The translations under genes and the position numbers were made by a program. From HGM04593 sp045644465 (GTDB lineage Bacteria > Bacteroidota > Bacteroidia > Bacteroidales > Bacteroidaceae), in the NCBI GenBank assembly GCA_045644465.1, contig JAZRGV010000027.1, positions 1 to 47,535 on the forward strand: a DNA stretch of 47,535 nt. The letters are read 5' to 3'. Below the pieces are notes generated by a model. That model searched no databases. It was given only the letters and a program-made list of their open reading frames with translations, and was not told the origin of the DNA. Below are positions 18,001-26,025 of the stretch, one piece after another. Positions within the stretch are counted from its first letter, which is position 1. Each line of letters opens with the position of its first letter.

Positions 18001-18649
18001 TTGGTCAATGGGTTGGAAGGTTAACCTTTGGGCACGTGCTCAAGACGGCGATCATGCCCACATCATTATAAAGAACGCATTGCAGCATGCCGGCGGTAAT
18101 GGTGGTGTTTATTACAACCTGTTCGACGCACACCCACCATTCCAGATTGACGGTAACTTCGGTGTATGCTCAGGTATCGCCGAGATGTTGATGCAGAGTG
18201 CACACGGTTACATCAATATCCTCCCTGCATTGCCAACTGTTTGGAACAAAACAGGTAAGGTTACAGGTATGAAGGCAGTAGGAAACTTTACCGTCGATTT
18301 CAATTGGACTGACGGCAAGTGCCAAGCTGTGAAGATAGTAAGCAACGCTGGTGCAGAACTCAAGGTGCGTTGCACACGCGCTGCAATGGCTATCGACAAG
18401 GCTCGTATAACAGTAAACGGTAAGGAGGTTGCCGTAACAGTGGATACTTACGGCACAGCGACAATTCCTTGCGAGAAAGATGCTGTAGTTGAGATTGATT
18501 TTACAACAGCAGGTAGCACTGCTATCACAAACGTGGCTGTTGATGCAGCAAAAAATGGTGCTATCTATGATATTCAAGGCCGTCGAGTAAACGAGGTTGC
18601 AAGCAATCAGGTTTACATTCAGGATGGTGTAAAAAAGATATCAAAGTAA
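15014..18649 (+). CDS. GH95 alpha-L-fucosidase paralogue, T9SS-exported
   Basis: A 1211-aa secreted enzyme: signal peptide (1-19, VMAQ), N-terminal ricin-like repeats (about 22-380), the GH95 N-domain (from about 395, LWYKNSSKTAGASNPWQEY) and catalytic domain, ending near 1160 with a short T9SS-like tail (IYDIQGRRVNE ... QVYIQDGVKKISK). The catalytic set is intact: Asn742 and Asn744 (NINIQMNYW), Glu868 (YSPEHGPSG) and Asp1046 (FQIDGNFG). Compared with its neighbour at 10017 it lacks the F5/8C and BIG2 domains and has a different loop before the Asn pair (GRQASHGVWNSD against TPPWHSD), so substrate or linkage preference may differ. It has its own promoter and terminator, so the pair can be expressed separately. 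Confidence 0.92.
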   Translation: MRKLMFFVVSLFLAVGVMAQIDTKKEYRIKSKDDGKYLTIGTSNHHQYGHVYADAKSENLDQIFKFIEAGSGQYYLKSLAGKYFSYYGEGQGWNVNYATSEDQALAMTFESAGENVYKIKCYNVSKGANKYFKYEYVGASGKYHPFCDADAGALWELEQVITGDINIVVLGTTDASAGVVYDGGEYKNGAALNAGSSFSKADFSAIPVDGMHSVVNIEENNLYVSYFSNDTKFYIVKNHPTDGNYMSLNPDYCNGANLKLTNRVMPQDNRGLWYFEAQSDGGYKIYNYSTGLSKVLGMTGSGADARASMVDPKTTSHSVVFDGTINLNGNASYIKIKGSANNYLNKRNDGNGGGHLALWDDAEAKTDDGSTFFVNEVDYTLFPDEYKFEYTPKNANTLWYKNSSKTAGASNPWQEYALPIGNGELGCMVFGEVQTEEIQFNEKTLWSGPANTIGAGGGNRTFVNFGSLFITDNNAQGASDYVRYLDLEEGIAGVEFKKSNGTRQIRRYFSSAPDSVIVIRYQNVGDEKLNLTFSLTPCNDISAGSVKYENGTASFTGAMEAVKYAARVHVAADKGATVSTASNGVTVSNATEVTFFLKGGTNFNGDMNVFTNYFTNENQDDVNNRIKADLEVVAAKDYQELEDAHVADFTAITNRMTFDLDLETPKVDTKELVDNYYPNNKNGTSTQNDHLFLEQLYFHYGRYLAISSNRKPIAAPNNLQGIWNNLGRQASHGVWNSDIHTNINIQMNYWPTEVTNLSDLHKPFLNFIIRGAQSEGWKKVAQQYNNNSPGWSVMTESSLYNSMSTWGSNYLVANVWYTSHLWTHWLYTQDEDFLRKAFPVMWSCAEFWFHRLKNVNGVYLAPNEYSPEHGPSGEDGTAHAQQMISYLFQNLKDAIDILGANTLGISEADIAKLNDYLAKTDKGLATETCKQANNGVNNGDLLLREWKYSAHTAGQLGHRHMSHLMALYPMDQITPESQYFTPAVNSLRHRGDEATGWSMGWKVNLWARAQDGDHAHIIIKNALQHAGGNGGVYYNLFDAHPPFQIDGNFGVCSGIAEMLMQSAHGYINILPALPTVWNKTGKVTGMKAVGNFTVDFNWTDGKCQAVKIVSNAGAELKVRCTRAAMAIDKARITVNGKEVAVTVDTYGTATIPCEKDAVVEIDFTTAGSTAITNVAVDAAKNGAIYDIQGRRVNEVASNQVYIQDGVKKISK

Positions 18650-18662
18650 TTGATTGTTTCCT

Positions 18663-18706
18663 AAATAGAATAAGAGGTTCGCAAATGCGAACCTCTTATT
18701 CTATTT
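18663..18706. terminator. Bidirectional terminator between GH95 and M1 peptidase genes
   Basis: A 21-bp perfect stem (18663-18683 with 18686-18706, core GAGGTTCGCA/TGCGAACCTC) with a 2-base loop serves two convergent genes. The right arm covers the peptidase stop codon. Confidence 0.85.
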
Positions 18707-21199
18707 TAGGGTACGTTGCAGATTCCAGGATGCCTGCAGAACCTTGCTTTTTAGTAGCTCCGGCAAATCTTTATTTTCATAAAGGAACTTATCAACCTCT
18801 TTTAAAGCTTCATTGCTGTAACGCTCTCTCAACAAAGTACGTGTCCAGTTCTGTGGGAAGAAGATATCGCTTGTGCGTTGAATATACTGTAAGGAGTCGA
18901 GTGCTTCACGAATATATCCTACCGCCTGCTGTTCACGTAACGGATGGCACAAGTAGGCCAAAGTCTTTATTGCCCATGGTTCTATGCGACGGTTCTCGGC
19001 CTTAAGCAGTGAGCGGAACAGCTTCTGTTGCTCTATTGTGTCGGGCGTTGTGGCACGTGCGATGAATTCAAACTGACGTTTTCTGTCGGGGTTGCCTATT
19101 CGGCTCTTTTGTGTTTCTATAATCTCTTTTTGAAGCTCGGCATTACGTATGGCATGTTCGTAAGCAAGATTCATATAGTCATTTTCGCCAAGCAAGGGAT
19201 GAGAAGCCTCTTTCCATATAGTATATAGTTCGTTGCGTACAATGCTGTCGTTGGCTGTAGATATGAGAGTACGAAGCAACTGCTGACGGCACGATTTAAT
19301 TTTGTGCTCTTTCGCTATGGCAAGGATGGCTCTTTCTGCTTCCGCATTTTTTGTTTCTGCCAATGGTCGGCCAATATAACTGCATATTGTAGAGGCAATA
19401 AGCGGGTTCTCTTCGCCTGGCAGTCCATTCAACAACGAATATAACCATCTTTCGGCATTTAATGCACCATGCTGGTAGCTCTCGTGGAGGTTCATCAGTT
19501 GTGCCTGACGGTTGGTCTCATTATCTATATTGTGCCAATTCTGTAGTATCCATTCAAGTGATGCATCGCTATAACGGAAATAGCCATATCCGCGTCCGTC
19601 GCTGTTGGGCAGTATATATGATACTTTCTCTTTAAGAGGTATCTTTGATATTCTGCTGTTCATTGTTACCTCAATGTCCGATACGTTATCTCCCACAAGG
19701 CGCACACCAAAGCTCTGTGGCCATAGTAGGCCGCGCTCATAGGGGTCGCTTTGCTCAACTATAAGTGTGTCGTTGCTGATGTTAAAGTCAATTGTTGGCA
19801 TACCCTTGCTGTTTACCCATACGTGGCTGAATGCAGCAAGCTCTTTTTCGCTCTTTTCATCGAGAATTTTTATAAGGTCGTCCCACGATGCATTGTTGTA
19901 GGCATATCTAACAAGATAGTCGTGAATTCCATCTCTGAAAGCCTCTTCGCCCATAATCTCAACAAGTTTCTCAAGCATTACGGGTGCCTTGTTGTAAATG
20001 ATGTTGTTGTATATCAATCCGGCATTGCTCATATTGTCGAGAGGTTGTCTTATGGCTGTACCGCCCAATGTGCGGTCTTCGCCAAGTGCTGCCGTGGTGA
20101 TGCTCTTCAGCCAATTGAGGCGATGATTGATGTTGGGATACATCGGTTCTGTGATGCGCGATGCAAAGTAGTTGGCAAAGACCTCTTTTGTCCATACGTC
20201 ATTGAACCAGCGCATGGTAACATAATCGCCGAACCACATATGTGCTGTCTCGTGGGCAATAAGATGTGCTCTGTCGAGCTCTTCGTCGGGTGTGGGGTTC
20301 TTTGAAAGGAACATCTTGGTGTCGTTGTAAAGTGTTGCACCGGTGTGCTCCATTCCGCCATATTGGAATCCGGGAAGTATGATGAAATCATATTTTGCGA
20401 AGGGGTATGGTATGCCGGTGTATTCTTCTAACCATGAAAGCGACATCGCAATCTGGCTGAATATTGTTGGCAACTGTGCTATGCGGTAGGGTTCTGTCTC
20501 GCGGTGGTATGCAGTGAAGGTGTGCTTACCGTCGTTGTATCTCTCTTCCTTGAATATTCCAGCAACGAAGGAGAACAGATATGTGCTTAATGGCTCTGTC
20601 TCGCGGAATGTGATATGCTTGCGTCCATTCTTTCTCTCTTCACTCTTTACAGGTGAGTTTGAAACAGCTGTCCATGTTTCGGGTAATTCCAATGCAAGTT
20701 TGAATGTCGCTTTCATGTCGGGTTGGTCGAAGCATGGAAATACTGTGCGTGCCCTGTCGGGGACAAGCAGGGTGTAAAGAAATTCGTCGTTTCTGTTGAG
20801 CGATTGGTTGCCTACTGTAAAAGATATGGATACTCTGTTTTTGCCCTGTTTAAGTGCATTGGCAGGAATGATGATGTGCTCGTTGCATATTTGGTATGCA
20901 GCATCATTCTCGTTTACCTGAACTTTATGGATATTCTGTTCCTCTCTGAAGTCGATGATTATTTCCTGTGGCTGTGAAATATGAAAATCGATATCAATAT
21001 CTCCGCATACCATACTGTCCTTACTTTCCGGGATGCGGAACAGCAGTTCATATACAGGGTTCTTGATATTCTCCTTACGCTGCAGTGCCAGTTCTTGTGA
21101 TACGCCTCTGTCGTATAGGTTATTGCTGTTTTTTGTGCAGTTCCGGCAACTGCTTAAAAGCAATATACCAATAAGATATATGATTACTCTTGTTTTCAT
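18701..21199 (-). CDS. M1-family aminopeptidase, lipoprotein
   Basis: An 832-aa zinc metallopeptidase that removes N-terminal residues from peptides. A lipoprotein signal with lipobox LLSSC (Cys18) suggests anchoring in the outer or inner membrane facing the periplasm. The N-terminal beta-domain (about 40-240) is followed by the gluzincin catalytic domain: exopeptidase motif GGMEH (281-285, a variant of GAMEN) and zinc site His316-Glu317-x-x-His320 with Glu339 as third ligand. The C-terminal half is helical and ERAP1-like. It is a single gene, convergent with GH95 and divergent from porE. Probable role: digestion of peptides, perhaps released from glycoproteins. Confidence 0.92.
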   Translation of the reverse strand: MKTRVIIYLIGILLLSSCRNCTKNSNNLYDRGVSQELALQRKENIKNPVYELLFRIPESKDSMVCGDIDIDFHISQPQEIIIDFREEQNIHKVQVNENDAAYQICNEHIIIPANALKQGKNRVSISFTVGNQSLNRNDEFLYTLLVPDRARTVFPCFDQPDMKATFKLALELPETWTAVSNSPVKSEERKNGRKHITFRETEPLSTYLFSFVAGIFKEERYNDGKHTFTAYHRETEPYRIAQLPTIFSQIAMSLSWLEEYTGIPYPFAKYDFIILPGFQYGGMEHTGATLYNDTKMFLSKNPTPDEELDRAHLIAHETAHMWFGDYVTMRWFNDVWTKEVFANYFASRITEPMYPNINHRLNWLKSITTAALGEDRTLGGTAIRQPLDNMSNAGLIYNNIIYNKAPVMLEKLVEIMGEEAFRDGIHDYLVRYAYNNASWDDLIKILDEKSEKELAAFSHVWVNSKGMPTIDFNISNDTLIVEQSDPYERGLLWPQSFGVRLVGDNVSDIEVTMNSRISKIPLKEKVSYILPNSDGRGYGYFRYSDASLEWILQNWHNIDNETNRQAQLMNLHESYQHGALNAERWLYSLLNGLPGEENPLIASTICSYIGRPLAETKNAEAERAILAIAKEHKIKSCRQQLLRTLISTANDSIVRNELYTIWKEASHPLLGENDYMNLAYEHAIRNAELQKEIIETQKSRIGNPDRKRQFEFIARATTPDTIEQQKLFRSLLKAENRRIEPWAIKTLAYLCHPLREQQAVGYIREALDSLQYIQRTSDIFFPQNWTRTLLRERYSNEALKEVDKFLYENKDLPELLKSKVLQASWNLQRTLK

Positions 21200-21227
21200 A
21201 TGTATAATCTGTTTCTTAAATTTTATG

Positions 21228-21235
21228 CAAATATA
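21228..21235 (-). promoter_or_regulatory. -7 box of the M1 peptidase promoter
   Basis: TATATTTG on the minus strand is an exact -7 match, 29 bases before the ATG. No good -33 box is seen at the usual distance. Confidence 0.5.
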
Positions 21236-21261
21236 TAATATTTCCCTTTTTTGTTAGTTAT

Positions 21262-21281
21262 AATATAACTGAAGTTATATT
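21262..21281. promoter_or_regulatory. Palindrome abutting the porE start codon
   Basis: AATATAACT-GA-AGTTATATT is a perfect 9-bp inverted repeat ending at the base before the GTG start of porE (21282). It could be an operator, or a stem covering the start region of the mRNA. Confidence 0.45.
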
Positions 21282-23270
21282 GTGAAAAGGAATTACCATA
21301 TTATATTGTTGTGGCTTGCTGTTGTTATGGCAATGGCTTGCAGCAGTGAAAAGGGCATCAAGAAAGGTGACCAATATGCTGCTATTATGGAATATACCGA
21401 GGCTGCAAACGAATACAAAAAGGCTTACCGAAAAATTCCTGCCAAGGAGCGTAGTAAACGTGCCGAAGTGGCATGGAAAATGGGTGAGTGCTATCGTAAG
21501 AGCAATAGTCCTGTGTTTGCTGTGGGTGCCTATCAGAATGCCATACGTTATGGCCATCCCGACTCAACAGCACTATTTCATTTAGCAGGGGCGCAACTTG
21601 AGAAAGGTGACTACAAAGCGGCTCAAAAGAGTTTTGAGAGCTATCTGGAAAAGAACCCGGAACATCGCATGGCGCAGATTGGTCTGCAGTCGGCAAAGCA
21701 ATCGGCTGAATGGAAAAAGAATCCCGGCAGATACATTGTTAAGAGAGCCAAGGAGTTGAATGGTCAGCGTAGCGACTATTGCCCTGCATATGTTGGAGAA
21801 GATACCACTATGATTATAACAACCAGCACCCGAAAGGATGCGACAGGTGATGCCGTGAGTGGTATAACAGGACAGGAGTGCGCCGATCTCTTCATTACGA
21901 AACGTGACGAGAAAGGTAAGTGGACGAAAACCGAGAGAATTGACGGTGATGTAAACAGTGAATACGAGGATGGTGCATGTGCTTTTACTCCTGATGGCAA
22001 AACAATGTATTTCACCCGTTGTGCAAGTGACGAGGAGCATCCGCGCTATGCAGCAATATATAAAAGTAATCGCAGTGATGCTGCGTGGGGAAAGGCCGAG
22101 GAGGTTACAATATCGAACGACACCTTGTCGGCATATGCTCATCCGGCGATTTCTCCCGATGGTGAATGGCTCTATTTTACATCCAATATGGCAGGTGGCC
22201 AGGGTGGATTGGATATTTGGCGATTGTATATAGGCAACATCAAGGCCAAGGAGGGTATAGTGGAAAATCTTGGCGAGTGCATAAATACAGAGGGCGATGA
22301 GCAGTTTCCTGCATTCGGTCCGCAGGGTGAGTTGTTCTTCTCGTCCGATGGTTATCCCGGTATGGGTGGCCTTGACATCTTCTTCGCTGTTCAAGAGAAT
22401 GACAGCGTGTGGAATATAAACAATATTGGTGCGCCTGTAAATTCGAATGGCGATGACTTTGGCATAACATTTGCACCCGGCTTGTACCGTGGCTATTTCT
22501 CTTCGAACAGAGGCGATGCACGAGGTTGGGACCACATATATTCGTTCTACTTGCCCGAAACGGTGCACACTCTCTATGGCTGGATATATGAAAAAGATGG
22601 TTATGAACTGACCGATGGACTTATATATCTTGTTGGCGACGATGGAACGAACAGTAGTTTCGGTGTCATGAAAGATGGTTCGTACAAGGTTCGTGTTACT
22701 CCCGGTGTGGAATATGTAATGCTGGGCACATGCAAGGGTTACCTGAATGTGATGCATGAACTGAAAACGGAAAACATAGAAGGTATGCATGAATACCAAC
22801 GCGACTTTGCCCTTCCGTCAATAACACGTCCGGTGCTTGTCGATAACATATTCTATGAGTTTGGTAAGGCTACGCTTACAGCGGAGTCATCGGCATCGCT
22901 GAACGAGCTTAAAGAGCTGTTGGAACAGAATCCAAACATAACCATAGAGCTAAGCGCACATTGCGATTTCAGAGGCAGTGCAAGCTTTAATGAAAAATTG
23001 TCGCAAGCGCGTGCAGAATCGGCTGTTGCATATCTTGTTGCACAAGGTATTGAAAAGGAACGTATGACGCCTGTAGGCTATGGCGAGTCAAAGCCAAAGG
23101 TCGTGAGCAAGAAATTGACCGAGAAATATACGTTCCTTGCCGAGGGCGATGTACTCACAGAGGAATTTATCAATAACCTGAAAGATGAGGAGCAACAAGA
23201 AATCTGCAATCAGATAAACCGTCGTACCGAATTCCAGGTGTTGCGTACTACTTATAAGTTGTATGAATAA
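21282..23270 (+). CDS. porE: T9SS outer-membrane-associated protein PorE-like (TPR / PD40 / OmpA)
   Basis: A 662-aa lipoprotein-like protein (signal ending MAMAC). Its domain order matches PorE of the type IX secretion system: TPR repeats (about 28-145, e.g. AAIMEYTEAANEYKKAY), a PD40 beta-propeller (about 165-430, with ISPDGEWLYFTSN and FSSDGYPGMGG), a carboxypeptidase-regulatory-like domain (about 440-515) and a C-terminal OmpA peptidoglycan-binding domain (about 525-655, NRRTEF). PorE is thought to tether the outer-membrane part of the T9SS to peptidoglycan. The start is GTG at 21282; the first ATG would destroy the signal peptide. A related OmpA/PD40 protein outside the T9SS is possible, but porT and T9SS-like tails in the window fit PorE. 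Confidence 0.78.
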   Translation: MKRNYHIILLWLAVVMAMACSSEKGIKKGDQYAAIMEYTEAANEYKKAYRKIPAKERSKRAEVAWKMGECYRKSNSPVFAVGAYQNAIRYGHPDSTALFHLAGAQLEKGDYKAAQKSFESYLEKNPEHRMAQIGLQSAKQSAEWKKNPGRYIVKRAKELNGQRSDYCPAYVGEDTTMIITTSTRKDATGDAVSGITGQECADLFITKRDEKGKWTKTERIDGDVNSEYEDGACAFTPDGKTMYFTRCASDEEHPRYAAIYKSNRSDAAWGKAEEVTISNDTLSAYAHPAISPDGEWLYFTSNMAGGQGGLDIWRLYIGNIKAKEGIVENLGECINTEGDEQFPAFGPQGELFFSSDGYPGMGGLDIFFAVQENDSVWNINNIGAPVNSNGDDFGITFAPGLYRGYFSSNRGDARGWDHIYSFYLPETVHTLYGWIYEKDGYELTDGLIYLVGDDGTNSSFGVMKDGSYKVRVTPGVEYVMLGTCKGYLNVMHELKTENIEGMHEYQRDFALPSITRPVLVDNIFYEFGKATLTAESSASLNELKELLEQNPNITIELSAHCDFRGSASFNEKLSQARAESAVAYLVAQGIEKERMTPVGYGESKPKVVSKKLTEKYTFLAEGDVLTEEFINNLKDEEQQEICNQINRRTEFQVLRTTYKLYE

Positions 23271-23271
23271 A

Positions 23272-23320
23272 ATTACACCGGTGCATCTTTGCGTTGCGCA
23301 TATCGATACTCCGGTGTAAT
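23272..23320. terminator. Putative bidirectional terminator between porE and ruvC
   Basis: ATTACACCGG (23272-23281) pairs with CCGGTGTAAT (23311-23320). The 29-base loop holds a small inner hairpin. The flanking genes are convergent. Confidence 0.55.
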
Positions 23321-23350
23321 ATAAAGTTTTATGCTTTTACCTTTTTGTTC

Positions 23351-23926
23351 CTATTTTACTTTTCCGGGATTCTTGTTGACAAAGTCGGCCCACGATGAAT
23401 ATTTCTTCTCACTGACAGGGTTGTTGCGTTGTATGAAATGGCAGAACGCAGCACCGAGCGCATCGGTGGCGTCCATAAAGTGTGGCATATCCTCATTGGC
23501 AATGCTGAGCATGCGTCGTAGCATGTCGGCAACCTGTTCCTTTGATGCAGAGCCATTGCCCGTTATTGCCATCTTTATTTTCAGCGGTGCATATTCATGT
23601 ATAGGCACCTGGCGGCTTATGGCTGCAGCAATGGCTACACCCTGTGCCCTGCCAAGCTTGAGCATACTCTGTACGTTTTTACCAAAGAATGGCGCTTCTA
23701 TGGCAAGCTCATCGGGAAGAAATGAATTTATGAGTCCTTGTACACGGGTGAATATCTCACCTAACTTCATATACATATCCTTGCATTTGCGTAGGTCTAT
23801 AACTCCCATAGCAATGAGACGTGCACGGTTGCCGTTCACGCCAATGAAGGCATAACCCATGATGTTTGTTCCGGGGTCGATGCCCATTATAACCCTATCG
23901 TCGGTGGGTGTTGCTATGTTTCTCAT
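23351..23926 (-). CDS. ruvC: Holliday-junction resolvase RuvC
   Basis: A 191-aa endonuclease resolving four-way DNA junctions with the RuvAB branch-migration motor. The RNase H-like fold motifs are present: Asp17 (MGIDPGT), Glu77 (LAIEAPFF) and the C-terminal acidic pair in DATDALGAAF. Length is normal for the family. It is the last gene of the operon cdd - LMW-PTP - ruvC, starting 1 base after the phosphatase stop. The ATG at 23926 adds about 10 residues before the first strand, common in Bacteroidota homologues. Confidence 0.96.
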   Translation of the reverse strand: MRNIATPTDDRVIMGIDPGTNIMGYAFIGVNGNRARLIAMGVIDLRKCKDMYMKLGEIFTRVQGLINSFLPDELAIEAPFFGKNVQSMLKLGRAQGVAIAAAISRQVPIHEYAPLKIKMAITGNGSASKEQVADMLRRMLSIANEDMPHFMDATDALGAAFCHFIQRNNPVSEKKYSSWADFVNKNPGKVK

Positions 23927-23927
23927 T

Positions 23928-24398
23928 TCAGTAACCTAAATGTTGCATTAATGCTTTGCATCCTGATAATATTTCCTTGTAAGTCTTGTCGAAGTCACCA
24001 TGATACCATGGGTCTGAGATATCGGCTCCTATACCGGGTGCGGGGTCCTCTGCTGTAAAGTCAAGAAGTTTCCAAACTTTTCCTTTGCAGTCGCATCCTA
24101 TCAGACGTGTTAGGTTGCGTTTATTGTAATCTTCCATCACAACAACAAGGTCGAATTCATTATAGTTGTCAACAGTGAACTGACGTGCATGGTGTCCTTT
24201 GCATGCAATGCCGTGCATTGACAAAGTGCGCTCGGCAGGTGGGTATATGCCGTTGCCTATCTCTTCGCGGCTGGTAGCCGCCGACTCTATGTGAAAATGC
24301 TCCTCTACTGATGCTTTTTCCACCAACGACTTCATTATGAATTCCGCCATAGGCGAACGGCAGATATTGCCGTGACATACAAACATTATCTTCTTCAT
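23928..24398 (-). CDS. Low-molecular-weight protein tyrosine phosphatase
   Basis: A 156-aa cytoplasmic LMW-PTP. The P-loop CHGNICRSP gives nucleophile Cys8 and Arg14, and the general acid is the Asp of SDPWYHGDF near the C-terminus. Bacterial members dephosphorylate tyrosine kinases of capsule or polysaccharide export, or arginine-phosphate; no such kinase lies nearby, so the target is unknown. It sits between cdd (9-base gap) and ruvC (1-base gap) in one operon. Confidence 0.93.
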   Translation of the reverse strand: MKKIMFVCHGNICRSPMAEFIMKSLVEKASVEEHFHIESAATSREEIGNGIYPPAERTLSMHGIACKGHHARQFTVDNYNEFDLVVVMEDYNKRNLTRLIGCDCKGKVWKLLDFTAEDPAPGIGADISDPWYHGDFDKTYKEILSGCKALMQHLGY

Positions 24399-24407
24399 GC
24401 AGCAAAA

Positions 24408-24890
24408 TTACTCTAAAAAATCTGAATTGAAAGAGAGTGGCAAAAGGGATTTTATTCCATCTTCAATAATGTAGCACTCTTTGGTGCCATATAGTATTAT
24501 GCGTACCGGGGTACCGAAGCGTTTCTCTGTCTCAAGTATAACCTGCCTGCATGCACCGCAAGGGGTTATTGGCATTTCTAATTCTCCTTCCTGGGTGCGT
24601 GCCGCAATGGCCAGCATCTCTATGGCTTTGTCAGGGAATTGCGAGTTGGCCCAGAAAATAGCAGTACGCTCGGCGCATAGCCCCGATGGGTAGGCAGCAT
24701 TCTCCTGGTTGGTGCCGGTGATGATTGTTCCGTCACACAGACGTACAGCCGCACCTACATTGAATCCTGAATATACGGCATAACTGTTAGATGTTGCCTT
24801 GCGCGCAGCATCGACAACCTCTCTATCTTGTTGTGAAAGTTCGTCAATGGAACAAACTTTTACCTTTGTCTGCATGATAATCTCTTTCAT
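24408..24890 (-). CDS. cdd: Cytidine deaminase
   Basis: A 160-aa zinc enzyme converting cytidine and deoxycytidine to uridine forms in pyrimidine salvage. The zinc ligands are Cys72 (in CAER, with Glu74 as proton shuttle), Cys111 and Cys114 (PCGAC), the pattern of the small homotetrameric class. It is the first gene of cdd - LMW-PTP - ruvC, with a promoter at 24925-24955. ATGs at 24890 and 24875 (MQTKVKV) are both possible starts. Confidence 0.95.
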   Translation of the reverse strand: MKEIIMQTKVKVCSIDELSQQDREVVDAARKATSNSYAVYSGFNVGAAVRLCDGTIITGTNQENAAYPSGLCAERTAIFWANSQFPDKAIEMLAIAARTQEGELEMPITPCGACRQVILETEKRFGTPVRIILYGTKECYIIEDGIKSLLPLSFNSDFLE

Positions 24891-24924
24891 ATCTTTTTTT
24901 TGTTATATAACAAATTATTTCATG

Positions 24925-24955
24925 CGAATATAGCTTAAATCTTGCGTATAATCAA
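24925..24955 (-). promoter_or_regulatory. Promoter of the cdd operon
   Basis: On the minus strand TTG (24953-24955), 20 bases, TATATTCG (24925-24932), one base off the -7 consensus. A near-consensus box for the divergent glucosaminidase gene, TATTTTG at 24966-24972, lies next to it. Confidence 0.5.
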
Positions 24956-24991
24956 TTTATTCATTTATTTTGTCGTCAATTAACAAAACTT

Positions 24992-25960
24992 ATGATGAAC
25001 AGAATATTCTACATTATATCCGCTGTCGTTTTTCTTATGACATCGTGTATGCCGTTCAAACAGACAGTGAGTAGCGGCTCGCAAACAGGAACAAGTGATT
25101 ATGCCAAACGTTATGTGCAGTCATATTACCCTATGGCTGTCGAACAGATGGAAAAACATGGTATTCCTGCCAGTATCACTCTTGCACAGGCTTTGCTTGA
25201 AGGTGGTGCAGGAAGAAGTGATCTTGTTCAGGAGGCTAATAACCACTTTGGTGTCAAGGCCGACAAACGCTGGCAAGGTAAGACATACTCAAAGTGGGAT
25301 AATGGCAAGTGGTGCAAGTTCCGCGTTTATAAGAATACCAGAGAGTCGTATGAGGACCATTCCAAATTTCTATTGTCGAACAGCCGATATGATTTTCTCT
25401 TTAAATTGAGAAAAGACGACTACAAAGGTTGGGCAAGAGGATTGAAAAAGGCCGGATATGCCGAGGATCCACAGTATCCTACAAAGCTAATTAATCTCAT
25501 AGAGAAGTATGGCCTGTATAAATATGATTCGTATAAAAAATCGGATATCGGAAAAAGTGCCGACAATACTAAAGGTGGAGTTAAGTCAGGCTTATCAAAC
25601 TATGCAAGTGCATCGGGAAACCATGAGTTACTGAAAGCCAATGGATTGGTATATACCGTGGCTTCTGCAGGCGACACTTTTGAGAGTATATCTACCGAAT
25701 TTGGTATTTCAAAGCGTAAGTTACGCAAGTATAACGATTTGTACAAAGGGTATGTAATTAATGCCGGTGATATACTATATCTTGAGAAGAAGAACAACAA
25801 GGCAAGGCGAGGAAACAAATTCCATACAACGCAACCCGGGGAGAGTCTTTACAGTCTGTCGCAGAAGTATGGCATTAAGTTGAAGAAGATTTATAAGATG
25901 AATCCTATGTTTAAGGAGTATGCGAAATTAAAAGTGGGAGATATCGTCAGATTGAGATAA
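24992..25960 (+). CDS. Glucosaminidase (GH73) lipoprotein with two LysM domains
   Basis: A 322-aa peptidoglycan hydrolase. Its lipoprotein signal (lipobox LMTSC, Cys19) is followed by a GH73/FlgJ-like glucosaminidase domain (about 38-175) with catalytic Glu70 in ALLEGGAGRSD. Two LysM peptidoglycan-binding domains follow (about 218-265 and 275-321). It probably cleaves GlcNAc-MurNAc strands during cell-wall growth or separation, anchored to the membrane by lipid. ATGs at 24992 and 24995 give nearly the same protein. It is monocistronic, divergent from cdd and convergent with manA. Confidence 0.93.
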   Translation: MMNRIFYIISAVVFLMTSCMPFKQTVSSGSQTGTSDYAKRYVQSYYPMAVEQMEKHGIPASITLAQALLEGGAGRSDLVQEANNHFGVKADKRWQGKTYSKWDNGKWCKFRVYKNTRESYEDHSKFLLSNSRYDFLFKLRKDDYKGWARGLKKAGYAEDPQYPTKLINLIEKYGLYKYDSYKKSDIGKSADNTKGGVKSGLSNYASASGNHELLKANGLVYTVASAGDTFESISTEFGISKRKLRKYNDLYKGYVINAGDILYLEKKNNKARRGNKFHTTQPGESLYSLSQKYGIKLKKIYKMNPMFKEYAKLKVGDIVRLR

Positions 25961-25988
25961 TAAGGAATTGAACAGCGATATTAAAACA

Positions 25989-26016
25989 AGAGGATGACTC
26001 ATTTGAGCCATCCTCT
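25989..26016. terminator. Terminator between glucosaminidase and manA genes
   Basis: AGAGGATG (25989-25996) pairs with CATCCTCT (26009-26016) around an inner CTC/GAG stem. The genes converge here, so it may work in both directions. Confidence 0.7.
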
Positions 26017-26025
26017 CTCTATATC

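Noticed and set aside
21582..22799. 405-aa minus-strand ORF antisense to porE
   Set aside because: No recognisable domains; the plus strand encodes a coherent TPR-PD40-OmpA protein.
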